This document shows positions 1-8,451 of a stretch of 64,000 nt of DNA, in pieces (positions within the stretch are counted from its first letter, which is position 1; each line of letters opens with the position of its first letter). The position numbers and the translations under genes are program-made. The stretch covers positions 43,080 through 107,079 of the forward strand of contig CANQAR010000003.1 in assembly GCA_947588845.1 (NCBI GenBank), in the 5' to 3' direction. The notes under the pieces are model-generated. The model made no database searches. It was not told the origin of the DNA and saw only the letters and a program-made list of their open reading frames with translations. This stretch comes from an uncultured Lachnospiraceae bacterium (GTDB lineage: Bacteria; Bacillota; Clostridia; Lachnospirales; Lachnospiraceae).

Positions 1-81
1 GGCGCGAAGCGTTGTTACGTTCACGCCCTGAAAGGGAGTGAACCGTAACGCGTGGAGGAGCGGGCGCGTGACTGCGGATGG

Positions 82-828
82 CTATTCATGGTTTCCGGCG
101 TGATGTTCCCGGTACTGGCGCGGCGTCTGCCCGGTTTCCTTTTTGAAGATCCGGCTGAAATAATGGACATCCGCGATTCCCACCTGTTCCGCGATTGTCT
201 TGATCGGGAGCTGAGAGGTCAGAAGCAGGTCTGCCGCCCGCTGCACACGGCGCGTGGTAATGTATTCCGTGAGCGATATACCGGTCTTTTTTTTGAAAAG
301 TCCGGAAAGATAGGAACTGTTCACGTTCAGCATTTCCGCGAAGTAACTCAGGGTCAGCGGGCGTGCGAGATCCATATCGACAGCAAGGATGATTTCTTTT
401 ATCAGCGGCGGATAATTGTGAAAGGACTGCAGTCTGCTCAGGCTGCAGTAATCTTTTGCCAGTTCCGGCGCGAGATGACGGCATTCGTCGGGGCTGGCCG
501 CGGCTTCGATTCTGCGCAGGGAGGACGTATGGATGCGTTCAAGATGCAGATCCTCGATTCCGGATTCGCGCAGGGACTGCCCCATCAGTGCGCAGAGAAG
601 CACAAGATCATATTTGAGTTCAGTCAGCTCGTCTGACAGACGTCCGGCCCGGTCCTTGCGAAACCGTTCGGTCATTACCTGGCGGGCGGCATATTCATTT
701 CCTTCACGAATATACATGCGCAGCTGATCCGTCTGGCGATAGCGCAGAAGGATGCCTGGAAGATCCTGGCCTCCGGAGCTGTCGGCGAGAGGGCTGCGGT
801 CTGTGTAGTTGAAAATATTATCGGACAT
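82..828 (-). CDS. AraC-family transcriptional regulator
   Basis: 248-residue protein. The C-terminal third (about residues 145-242) is a typical AraC double helix-turn-helix domain: it contains LTLSYFAEMLNVNSSYLSGL, the signature FKKKTGISLTEYI, and the second-helix motif VGIADVHYFSRIFKKETG followed by TPRQYRE. The N-terminal 140 residues are helical in composition and match no ligand-binding fold I can name. The effector and targets are unknown. The gene is transcribed away from the tat genes, so it may regulate that cluster, but nothing in the sequence proves it. A sigma-A-like promoter lies on the minus strand 92-120 bp upstream of the start. Confidence 0.9.
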   Translation of the reverse strand: MSDNIFNYTDRSPLADSSGGQDLPGILLRYRQTDQLRMYIREGNEYAARQVMTERFRKDRAGRLSDELTELKYDLVLLCALMGQSLRESGIEDLHLERIHTSSLRRIEAAASPDECRHLAPELAKDYCSLSRLQSFHNYPPLIKEIILAVDMDLARPLTLSYFAEMLNVNSSYLSGLFKKKTGISLTEYITTRRVQRAADLLLTSQLPIKTIAEQVGIADVHYFSRIFKKETGQTPRQYREHHAGNHE

Positions 829-919
829 ATCTTTGATTTCTTCCAGAACCGTTCTGGAAACTCCTCTTTCCGTTTATATTTTTGTATCTTTTGGAGTACA
901 TTTAAGTGAGTTTATGTCT

Positions 920-948
920 ATTATACCAAACAAACAAAAAATATGCAA
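920..948 (-). promoter_or_regulatory. Predicted sigma-A promoter of the AraC-type gene
   Basis: Read on the minus strand: TTGCAT (943-948), a 17-bp spacer, then a consensus TATAAT (920-925). It points toward the regulator starting at 828. This leaves an untranslated leader of about 85 nt. Confidence 0.6.
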
Positions 949-1060
949 AAGAAACTAAAAATTGTGCGCTGAAAGAATTTATGAAAACTGGTATTCTATT
1001 ATAGGTTTATTGTGCATTTTGCCCAATTTGCCACTACTTTACAAGAAGGGAGGTACCTAT

Positions 1061-1651
1061 ATGAAAATCAGCATACAGGAACTGCTGGTAGTCTTTATTG
1101 TTGCTCTGGTGGTTGTCGGGCCGGATAAGCTGCCCATGTATGCGAAGAAACTGGGGACGGCCCTGGCTCAGTTCCGTAAGTTCTCCGAAGATGCGACGAA
1201 GGATATCCGGGAAAGCATCGTGGAACCGCTTGAGGAAGCACAGCGTCCTCTCAGGGAGGCAATGGAGCCGGTTGCGGAGCTTGAGAGAAGTGTAAAGAGC
1301 AATGTAAAAGAGATTCAGCAGTCATTTGCGGACATCGGCAAGCCGAAAAAGTCATCTGATTCATCAGACGGGGAAAAAGTTTCCAGTCAGTCAGAGGGGA
1401 AGAAGGAACATGTTTCCGGAGAGTCGGCGGAATCCGAAGCTGGCGGAAAGCAGGAGATTGCATCCGAAGAGTCGGCGGAATCCGGAACTGACGGGAAGCA
1501 GGAAATTTCATCCGAAGAGCCGGTATTGTCCGGAACGGAAGAAGAACGGGAAATTTCTTCCGGGAGCCAGGAAGTTTCATCAGAAGGACCGGAAAAATTG
1601 TCCGGCGGTTCCAGGGAGCGTCAGGATAATGCCGAAGAAGCCGTGTCCTGA
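1061..1651 (+). CDS. tatB: TatA/TatB-type Sec-independent translocase subunit with long repetitive acidic tail
   Basis: 196 residues from the ATG at 1061, chosen because AAGGGAGG sits 5 bp upstream; an in-frame upstream extension to 962 has no ribosome binding site. The fold is that of TatA/B: a short N-terminal membrane helix (residues 5-20) ending in V-G-P, then an amphipathic helix (KLPMYAKKLGTALAQFRKF) and a charged helix to about residue 100. The last 90 residues are a low-complexity Ser/Glu/Gly tail of degenerate repeats of the type ESAES-x-x-x-GGKQEI-x-SEE. TatA-family tails vary widely, but repeats this long are unusual. It could act as TatB or as a second TatA. It is followed by tatA and tatC. 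Confidence 0.85.
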   Translation: MKISIQELLVVFIVALVVVGPDKLPMYAKKLGTALAQFRKFSEDATKDIRESIVEPLEEAQRPLREAMEPVAELERSVKSNVKEIQQSFADIGKPKKSSDSSDGEKVSSQSEGKKEHVSGESAESEAGGKQEIASEESAESGTDGKQEISSEEPVLSGTEEEREISSGSQEVSSEGPEKLSGGSRERQDNAEEAVS

Positions 1652-1796
1652 CGTACGGTGAAGCAGGAGAACTGTTTTCCAGGCGCGGCACAGCCGGAGA
1701 AAACGCTCAGGGACTGACCGCCCGGCATACGGTGCGGCTGTGAGAAAATAATGATTGGGGATTAAAAATTACATAGATAAAAAGGAGGAACCCATT

Positions 1797-1976
1797 ATGA
1801 AAATAGGCACGCAGGAATTGCTGATTGTACTGGCAATCGTTGTTTTGCTGTTTGGTCCGACGCAGATTCCCAAACTGAGCAGAATGTTCGGAAAGAGCGT
1901 CAAAAATTTCCGCGAAAGCATGGCTGAGGCTGAAGAGAAGGAGGATTCAGACGGCGCGGAGAAATCTGAATCATAA
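1797..1976 (+). CDS. tatA: TatA, twin-arginine translocase pore subunit
   Basis: 59 residues. The start at 1797 is set by AAAGGAGG seven bp upstream. The N-terminal hydrophobic helix (MKIGTQELLIVLAIVVLLFG) ends at the TatA hallmark F-G-P, followed by KLSRMFGKSVKNFRESM, the conserved amphipathic helix, and a short acidic tail. Length is typical of Gram-positive TatA. Its stop overlaps the tatC start by one base (TAATG), which indicates translational coupling. TatA multimers form the transport channel for folded proteins carrying a twin-arginine signal. Confidence 0.95.
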   Translation: MKIGTQELLIVLAIVVLLFGPTQIPKLSRMFGKSVKNFRESMAEAEEKEDSDGAEKSES

Positions 1977-2734
1977 TGAGCAGGCAGACAGAAAAGAACA
2001 TGACCTTGTCGGGGCATCTGAGAGAACTTCGGAACCGTGTGGTGATCTGCATCGTCTGTCTTGTCGTTTCCTTTCTGGCAGGGCTTAATTTTGCCGAAGA
2101 TATTGTGGATATGCTGACCGATATCGGGACAGCCTATGGATATACCTATGTGTTTATCTCTCCGCAGGAACTTCTTCTGCAGTATTTTTCCGTGGCCATG
2201 CTGGCCGCGGTCTGCATTACGCTCCCGGTTATTCTCTATCAGATATGGGCGTTTGTTCAGCCTGGACTGAAAAAGAATGAGAATATGCTTTTTTTGTCCG
2301 CGCTGTTTTTCGGCCTGATCTGTTTTATTACAGGAGTTATGTTCGCATATAAGATCATGCTGCCGTTTATGCTGCGTTTCCTGATCGGACTGAGCGCGGG
2401 AAGTGATATCACGGCGGCGGTAAGTGTGCAGAATTATATCGGCTTTCTGCTCACGATATTCATGATCATGGGAATTGTTTTTGAACTGCCGGTAATTGCG
2501 GTTCTTCTGACACAGCTGGGACTGGTGAAAGTTTCGTGGATGAAAAAGGGAAGAAAATTTATCATTGTCCTGATCTTCCTGATCGCCGCGTTTATCACGC
2601 CTCCGGATATTGTGTCGCAGGTCATGGTAGCGTTTCCAATGATCGGCCTGTATGAACTGAGCATCATCATCTGCGCTTTTCTTCAGAGGCTCAGACGGAG
2701 AAAGAGGACGGAAGGGGACGCGGATGAAGTGTAA
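1976..2734 (+). CDS. tatC: TatC, twin-arginine signal receptor
   Basis: 252 residues with six predicted membrane helices. The N-terminus carries the family signature (MTLSGHLRELRNRV), and later family motifs include FVQPGLKKNE and FIIVLIFLIAAFITPPDIVSQ, which correspond to the conserved TatC loop and fifth helix. TatC binds the twin-arginine signal peptide and recruits TatA. The gene starts one base inside the tatA stop codon. No obvious twin-arginine substrate lies next to it: the downstream FMN-binding proteins have uncleaved-looking anchors without RR, so the Tat set probably serves substrates elsewhere. Confidence 0.96.
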   Translation: MSRQTEKNMTLSGHLRELRNRVVICIVCLVVSFLAGLNFAEDIVDMLTDIGTAYGYTYVFISPQELLLQYFSVAMLAAVCITLPVILYQIWAFVQPGLKKNENMLFLSALFFGLICFITGVMFAYKIMLPFMLRFLIGLSAGSDITAAVSVQNYIGFLLTIFMIMGIVFELPVIAVLLTQLGLVKVSWMKKGRKFIIVLIFLIAAFITPPDIVSQVMVAFPMIGLYELSIIICAFLQRLRRRKRTEGDADEV

Positions 2735-2772
2735 ATAAACTTACTATTTATATAGTAGAAAGGAAGTTGAAA

Positions 2773-4824
2773 ATGGGAAAGGGAAATTTTTCACGTGAGA
2801 CATACGTGAAAGGTATTACGGCTGCTGTGATAGCGGTCGCTTCACTGGGAATGCTCCGGGTGGGAGACTACATGCTCCCGCAGGATACCAGTACAGAGGC
2901 GGGCGACGCAGCCGCGGCGGAGGTTGAGGTTGTTTCGACATCCGGCCTTACATTTACGCCGGGGACATACACCGCGACAGCGACGGGTATGTCCGATGTC
3001 ACAGTTACCTGTACATTTGATGAGACAGGTATTACGGATATGACGGTTGACGTATCCGGGGAGACGCCGGGACTTGGAGCGGACATCGGAGATCAGATGA
3101 TTGAAGCGATCAAGGCAGCTCAGTCCAATGATGTGGACAATATTTCCGGCGTGACACTTACTTCCACGGCGATCAAGACCGCAGTAGGAGACTGCATTGC
3201 GCAGGCTTCGGGAACCGGCGGAGAGCCAGAGACTGGTGCGGCAGAGGCAGAGAGTGAAGCGACAGCGGCAGAGGAATCTTCAGAAGCTGTGACCGAGGCG
3301 GCAGCGGCGGAAGAGTCTTCAGAAGCTCCGGCAGGAGAGGCAGATGCGGCCGGAACAGCGGCGGCAGGAAGTTATACGCCGGGCACGTACACGGCAGTCG
3401 GCCAGGGAATCGGCGGAGATGTGACAGTAGAAGTTACCTTCGACGAGAGTTCCATTACGGACATGACAGTTGACGTATCAAATGAGACGCCGGGACTTGG
3501 AGCGGACATAGGAGATCAGATGATCGAGGCGGTCAAGGCGGCGCAGTCGAGCGAAGTGGACAGCATAGCGGGCGTGACGATCACGTCTGACGCGATCAAG
3601 GCGGCAGTTGCGGACTGCATCGCGCAGGCCGGAGGAAGCGCAGAAGCGGCCGGCACGGAAGAAGCGGCTGAGACGGAAGCTGTGACCGAGGCGGCAGAAG
3701 AATCCTCAGAGGCGCCGGCAGAAGAAGCGGCTGTAGAGACAGAATTTACAGGAATCCTGGCAGGAGGCCCGGAGATCGAGGAAACCGAGGCGGAGCCTGA
3801 GACGCCTTCCGGACTGGAAGGAGTTCTGGCGGCAGGAGTCTGGTCAGAAGACGCAGCGGCAGAAACAGAAATTGAGACTGAAGCCGGAGATGCGGCAGAA
3901 GGTACGGTGGGCGCATATACGCCTGGTACTTACACAGCGTCCGCAAAAGGAATTGAGAGCGATGTGACGGCAGAGGTTACGTTTGACGAGAGCTCCATCA
4001 CGGATGTGACCGTCGATGTCTCGGGAGAGACAGCTGGAATCGGAGCGGAGATCGGCGATGTCATTACAAATCAGATCCTTGAAGCGCAGTCTGATGCGGT
4101 GGACGGTGTGGCGGGAGCTACAATCACGTCTGACGCGGTGAAGGCGGCAGTTGCGGACTGCATCGCGCAGGCCGGAGCGGGAAGCGCGGCCGGTGCAGAG
4201 GAAGCGGCAGAGACGGAAGCTGTGACTGAGGCGGCAGCGGATGAGGCTGACACAGAAGCGGCGGCGGAAACCGAATTCACGGGCGTTCTGGCAGGCGGAC
4301 CGGAAGCAGAGGAGACCGAGGCGGAGCCCGAGACAGGTTCCGGACTGGAAGGAGTTCTGGCGGCAGGAACCCCGTCAGAAGACGCAGAGGCGGAAACCGA
4401 GACAGAAACAGCTGAAACTGAGGCGGCGGAGGCCGGAACGGAAGCAGAAGCTGCGGAAGAAGGGAATACGGCGGGAGCATACGTGCCGGGTACCTATACG
4501 GCTGCGGCAAAGGGAATCGAGAGCGACGTGACGGTTGAAGTTACCTTTGATGAGAGTTCCATCACAGATGTGACCGTCGATGTTTCGGGAGAGACGGCCG
4601 GAATCGGCGCGGAGATCGGCGATGTCATTGTGAAGCAGATCCTTGAGGCGCAGTCGGATGCGGTGGACGGTGTGGCGGGAGCCACGATCACGTCTGACGC
4701 GGTGAAGGCGGCGGTTGCAGACTGTATCGCGCAGGCCGGAGCGGGAAGCGCGGAGGCAGCCGGCACAGAAGAAGCGGCAGAGACCGAAGCTGTCACAGAA
4801 GAAGTTCCGGAGACTGAGGCATAG
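2773..4824 (+). CDS. Membrane-anchored protein with four FMN-binding (flavinylation) domains
   Basis: 683 residues from the ATG at 2773 (AAAGGAAG upstream; a TTG at 2767 is also in frame). One membrane anchor (about residues 12-28) is followed by four FMN_bind domains at about 63-145, 201-285, 381-465 and 570-654. Each domain carries the ApbE-type flavinylation motif, with the acceptor Thr inside SGVTLTS, AGVTITS, AGATITS and AGATITS. Domains 3 and 4 are nearly identical, a recent duplication. Linkers are Ala/Glu/Thr-rich and include a repeated module of the form EFTG-[IV]-LAGGPE...SGLEGVLAAG. In this family each domain binds one covalent FMN outside the membrane. Position directly before rnf suggests an extracytosolic electron carrier served by Rnf; that is inference. 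No apbE flavin transferase is present in the window. Confidence 0.9.
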   Translation: MGKGNFSRETYVKGITAAVIAVASLGMLRVGDYMLPQDTSTEAGDAAAAEVEVVSTSGLTFTPGTYTATATGMSDVTVTCTFDETGITDMTVDVSGETPGLGADIGDQMIEAIKAAQSNDVDNISGVTLTSTAIKTAVGDCIAQASGTGGEPETGAAEAESEATAAEESSEAVTEAAAAEESSEAPAGEADAAGTAAAGSYTPGTYTAVGQGIGGDVTVEVTFDESSITDMTVDVSNETPGLGADIGDQMIEAVKAAQSSEVDSIAGVTITSDAIKAAVADCIAQAGGSAEAAGTEEAAETEAVTEAAEESSEAPAEEAAVETEFTGILAGGPEIEETEAEPETPSGLEGVLAAGVWSEDAAAETEIETEAGDAAEGTVGAYTPGTYTASAKGIESDVTAEVTFDESSITDVTVDVSGETAGIGAEIGDVITNQILEAQSDAVDGVAGATITSDAVKAAVADCIAQAGAGSAAGAEEAAETEAVTEAAADEADTEAAAETEFTGVLAGGPEAEETEAEPETGSGLEGVLAAGTPSEDAEAETETETAETEAAEAGTEAEAAEEGNTAGAYVPGTYTAAAKGIESDVTVEVTFDESSITDVTVDVSGETAGIGAEIGDVIVKQILEAQSDAVDGVAGATITSDAVKAAVADCIAQAGAGSAEAAGTEEAAETEAVTEEVPETEA

Positions 4825-4983
4825 AGAAAGGACCGGAACGAGCGGAGATTCTTTGTTTTTGAAATTATCAGTGTGAATGAATGCCTGTGCATGTTCGCCT
4901 GATAAAATAGCAATGGAACCGCAAGGTTTCGCGGCAGCATAAAGATTACTGTTAACATACTGTTGACGGAAAGGAAGAGAGAT

Positions 4984-5436
4984 ATGGTAAAAGCAACAAT
5001 TTCCCGAGGTACATTTGTACTGGGTATCCTGGCAGGCGCGCTGAGCGTTGCGGTACTCATAGGGATCCAGTTCGGAGAGCACAAGTTTGAAGAACAGCTT
5101 TCCGCGCAGCCGGCAGTCACACCGGCTGTACTGAGCGGACTCACCTTTACTTCCGGGACCTACACAGCATCGGCGACAGGCATGGCGGAAGTCACTGTGG
5201 AATGTACGTTTGACGAAACCACAATGACAGACATGACGGTTGATGTATCCGGTGAAACCGCAGGGATCGGTGCGGACATCGGAGATGAGATGAGAGAAAA
5301 ATTCCTCTCTGCTCAGTCCTGTGACGTGGATGGGGTGTCAGGAGCTACGATTACTTCCAGCGCTCTGAAGACAGCAGTCGCGGACTGCATGTCACAGGCA
5401 TCCGGCGAGACGATTACCGTAGGCGGCGGAGAGTAA
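4984..5436 (+). CDS. Membrane-anchored single FMN-binding domain protein
   Basis: 150 residues from the ATG at 4984, preceded by GGAAAGGAAGAG. The N-terminus (MVKATISRGTFVLGILAGAL) resembles that of the four-domain protein upstream and forms one membrane anchor. It is followed by a single FMN_bind domain (about residues 50-140) with the acceptor motif SGATITS and the shared core GIGADIGDEM. It looks like the single-module paralogue of the 683-residue protein. It sits 104 bp before rnfC, so it probably belongs to the same redox cluster. Likely role: a small membrane-tethered flavin electron carrier, inferred from the family and position. Confidence 0.88.
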   Translation: MVKATISRGTFVLGILAGALSVAVLIGIQFGEHKFEEQLSAQPAVTPAVLSGLTFTSGTYTASATGMAEVTVECTFDETTMTDMTVDVSGETAGIGADIGDEMREKFLSAQSCDVDGVSGATITSSALKTAVADCMSQASGETITVGGGE

Positions 5437-5540
5437 AGAGCGCAGGCCCGTCGGCTCATCTGTACGGCCGGCGCGGCAAAACGGACCGTGGAAATTTTCT
5501 CCATGGCAAATTTGAGCATCTAAAAGATGGGAGGTAACAT

Positions 5541-6875
5541 ATGAGTAACAAAACGTTTCGGGGAGGAGTCCATCCCGAAGGGTACAAGGAAATTTCGAAG
5601 ACTCAGCCGGTCGAAGTTTTCCTGCCCAAGGGAGACATGGTTTATCCCCTCAACCAGCATATCGGCAAGCCTGCGAAGCCTGTCGTGAAAAAGGGCGACA
5701 AAGTACTGGCAGGACAGCTCATCGCGGAAGCCGACGGTTTTGTGTCCGCAAATATTGTGAGTTCCTGCTCCGGCACAGTCAAGGCGATCGAGGAGCGGTA
5801 CGTTGCTTCCGGCGCAAAGGCAATGAGTATCGTGATTGAGAACGACGGCGAATTCACGCTTGCTCCCGGGATCGGCGAAGAGCGTGACCCGGAAGGTCTG
5901 TCCAATGAGGAGATTCTTGACGCCATCCAGATGGCGGGCATCGTCGGAATGGGCGGCGCCGGTTTCCCGGCACGCGTGAAGCTTGCTCCGAAGGATCCGG
6001 ACTCGATCGAATATATCATCGCGAACGGTTCCGAGTGCGAGCCTTACATAACCTGTGATGATCAGCTCATGCAGAAGGAAGCGCATGCGATTGTGGGCGC
6101 GATCAAGCTTCTGATGCAGCTGTTCCCGAACGCGGTCGGCGTGGTTGCGATCGAGGACAACAAGCCGGACGCGATTGCGACGATGCAGGGCGTCTGCAAC
6201 AATGAGAAAGGAATTTCCGTTCTGCCGGTGAAGGCGAAATACCCGGAGGGCGGTGAGCGAAGCCTGATCGGCGTTGTGACAGGACGTCAGCTCCGGTTCG
6301 GACAGCTTCCGGCAGAGCTCGGCTGTGTCGTCTGTAACGTAAGCACACTGAATGCGATCTACCGCGCGGCCTGCAAGAACGAGCCGCTGATGGAGCGTCT
6401 GTTTACGGTTTCCGGAGATGCGGTTGCCAATCCGCGTACGATGTCCGTGAAGATCGGCACTTCCTGTGCGGAGCTGCTTGAGGCGGCAGGCGGGATCAAA
6501 TCCGGCTGTGAGGCCGTGAAAGTTCTCTCCGGCGGACCGATGATGGGCATTGCGATGCCGTCTCTGGATGTTCCGGTCTGCAAGAACAACAACGCGATGA
6601 CCGTGATGTCAAAGGATGAGGTTGCGCTTGCCGAGAAGAAGATGACGGCCTGCATCCGCTGCGGACGCTGCGGTCATGTCTGCCCGCTCGGGCTTGTCCC
6701 GCAGATGATGGCGGAAGCCGCGGAGCGCGGAGATTATGAGCGCTATGAGAAGAAATTATACGGGCTTGATTGTATTGCCTGTGGTACCTGCACTTACATC
6801 TGCCCGGCCAAGAGGCCGCTGATGCAGCTGTTCAAGCAGACCAAGGCCGCGATCATGGCAGCGAAGAGAAGGTAA
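5541..6875 (+). CDS. rnfC: RnfC, NADH/ferredoxin-binding peripheral subunit of the Rnf complex
   Basis: 444 residues, GGGAGG 7 bp before the ATG. It has the RnfC N-terminal Gly-rich barrel (GDKVLAGQLIAEADGFVSAN), the FMN/NADH-binding central region with GIVGMGGAGFPARVKL and NGSECEPYITCDD, and two C-terminal [4Fe-4S] motifs, CIRCGRCGHVCP starting at residue 371 and CIACGTCTYICP starting at residue 411. RnfC is the cytosolic NAD-reactive module of the ferredoxin:NAD+ oxidoreductase that pumps Na+ or H+. It is first in the order C-DG-E-A-B, the usual clostridial order apart from the fusion. The length is standard for Clostridia. Confidence 0.97.
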   Translation: MSNKTFRGGVHPEGYKEISKTQPVEVFLPKGDMVYPLNQHIGKPAKPVVKKGDKVLAGQLIAEADGFVSANIVSSCSGTVKAIEERYVASGAKAMSIVIENDGEFTLAPGIGEERDPEGLSNEEILDAIQMAGIVGMGGAGFPARVKLAPKDPDSIEYIIANGSECEPYITCDDQLMQKEAHAIVGAIKLLMQLFPNAVGVVAIEDNKPDAIATMQGVCNNEKGISVLPVKAKYPEGGERSLIGVVTGRQLRFGQLPAELGCVVCNVSTLNAIYRAACKNEPLMERLFTVSGDAVANPRTMSVKIGTSCAELLEAAGGIKSGCEAVKVLSGGPMMGIAMPSLDVPVCKNNNAMTVMSKDEVALAEKKMTACIRCGRCGHVCPLGLVPQMMAEAAERGDYERYEKKLYGLDCIACGTCTYICPAKRPLMQLFKQTKAAIMAAKRR

Positions 6876-6889
6876 GGGGGACGGAGAAA

Positions 6890-8437
6890 ATGAATACAAA
6901 ACTGTTTAATGTTTCATCCAGCCCGCATATCAGGAATAAGCTGACGACCGGAAGCGTCATGTTCGACGTTGTGCTGGCACTGCTGCCGGCCACGGTTTTC
7001 GGCGTTTACCGCTATGGGCTGCGTGCGCTGCTGATAATCGTCACCTCGATCCTTTCCGCAGTTGTGACAGAGTTTATATTTGACCTTATTGCGAAGAAAA
7101 AGAATACGGTGGCGGACGGCAGCGCGGTTGTCACAGGACTTCTGCTGGCGCTTTCCCTGCCGCCGACAGTTCCGCTTTTCATACCGTACCTTGGTTCCTT
7201 CTTTGCGATCCTCTTTGTAAAATGCTGTTTTGGAGGACTTGGAAAGAACTTCATGAACCCGGCGCTTGCCGGCCGCTGCTTCCTGCTGATTTCCTTTGGA
7301 GGAATCATGACGGATTTCGCGGTTGACGGCATGAGCGGCGCGACTCCGCTTGCGGCGATGAAAGCCGGAGAAGTGATCAATGTTGCGGATACCTATCTTG
7401 GATTTGCGCCGAGTGTAATCGGCGGTTCCGCGCTGGCGCTGATCATCGGCGGACTGTTCCTGTGGATCTCCGGCGGGATCACATTTGAGATTCCGGCGGC
7501 ATGTATCGTCGCGTTTACGGCTTTTATGGGTCTTTTCGGAGGCCAGGGCTTTGATATCCCGTTCCTGCTTGCGCATCTGTGCGGCGGCGGTATCCTGATG
7601 GGAGCGTTCTTCATGGCTACCGACCCGGTCACCAGCCCGGTGACATCCTCCGGACAGATAATGTTCGGCGCGATCGTCGGTATTCTGGCGGCTTTGTTCC
7701 GCACGAACGGCACGGCGGCCGATTCCGTCAGCTACGCGATCATTCTTGGCAACCTGCTTGTACCGTTTATTGACAAGATTTCTGTTCCGAAGCCTATCGG
7801 CTACCGCGGAGAGGATCCGAAAGGAAAGAAGACCGGCTTCCCGAAGGCGGCTCTCAATCTCTGCATCATCACGCTGGTTGCGGGACTTGCGCTCAGCAGC
7901 GTATTCATGCTGACAAAGGATGCGATTGAAGAGCAGCAGATGGCCGCGAACGCCGCTTCCTATCAGGAAGTCTGCCCGGACGCGGAGTCCTTCTCTTATG
8001 ACGATACGCTTACCGCGGCTGTGGAAGCGCTTGGCGGAGAAGTTTACGGCGAGCAGTACGGACGTACCTATATCAATGAGATTGTGGTCGGAAATGCGGC
8101 TGACGGCTCCGTTGCGGGCTACGTGATCAGCGCGACAAGCTCTGACGGTTTTGAAGGAAATATTACAGTGTCCGTCGGCATTTCACCTGATGGTACGGTC
8201 AACGGTATCTCCTTCACTGAGCTGAATGAGACGGCAGGTATGGGTATGCTGTGCGGCGAGGACGCGTTCAAGAGTCAGTTCTCCGGTGTAAACACGGATG
8301 CATTTATCCTGAACAAGTCCGGTTCCTCGACAGCAGACAACGAGATCGATACGGTATCCGGCGCGTCCACAAGTTCCGGAGCTGTCGTCAACGCAGTCAA
8401 CACCGCGCTCGATTTCTTCGCGGCAAATGTTAAGTAA
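6890..8437 (+). CDS. rnfD: RnfD-RnfG fusion: flavinylated membrane subunit plus extracytosolic FMN subunit
   Basis: 515 residues starting at the ATG at 6890 (AAGGGGGACGGAG upstream). Residues 1 to about 310 are RnfD: multiple membrane helices and the covalent-FMN motif SGATPLA (Thr152). After a short linker (GEDPKGKKTGFPKAA) a membrane helix opens the RnfG part (about 325-515), which ends with an FMN_bind domain carrying SGASTSS, acceptor Ser493 in place of the usual Thr. In most Clostridia these are two separate genes. Here there is no stop, no internal ribosome binding site and no internal ATG at the boundary, so the fusion looks genuine. No other rnfG exists in the cluster, which supports the reading. 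Confidence 0.93.
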   Translation: MNTKLFNVSSSPHIRNKLTTGSVMFDVVLALLPATVFGVYRYGLRALLIIVTSILSAVVTEFIFDLIAKKKNTVADGSAVVTGLLLALSLPPTVPLFIPYLGSFFAILFVKCCFGGLGKNFMNPALAGRCFLLISFGGIMTDFAVDGMSGATPLAAMKAGEVINVADTYLGFAPSVIGGSALALIIGGLFLWISGGITFEIPAACIVAFTAFMGLFGGQGFDIPFLLAHLCGGGILMGAFFMATDPVTSPVTSSGQIMFGAIVGILAALFRTNGTAADSVSYAIILGNLLVPFIDKISVPKPIGYRGEDPKGKKTGFPKAALNLCIITLVAGLALSSVFMLTKDAIEEQQMAANAASYQEVCPDAESFSYDDTLTAAVEALGGEVYGEQYGRTYINEIVVGNAADGSVAGYVISATSSDGFEGNITVSVGISPDGTVNGISFTELNETAGMGMLCGEDAFKSQFSGVNTDAFILNKSGSSTADNEIDTVSGASTSSGAVVNAVNTALDFFAANVK

Positions 8438-8451
8438 GGGAGGGTCCTGGA

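Noticed and set aside
2773..5436. FMN-binding proteins as Tat substrates
   Set aside because: Their N-termini are single hydrophobic anchors without a twin-arginine motif.
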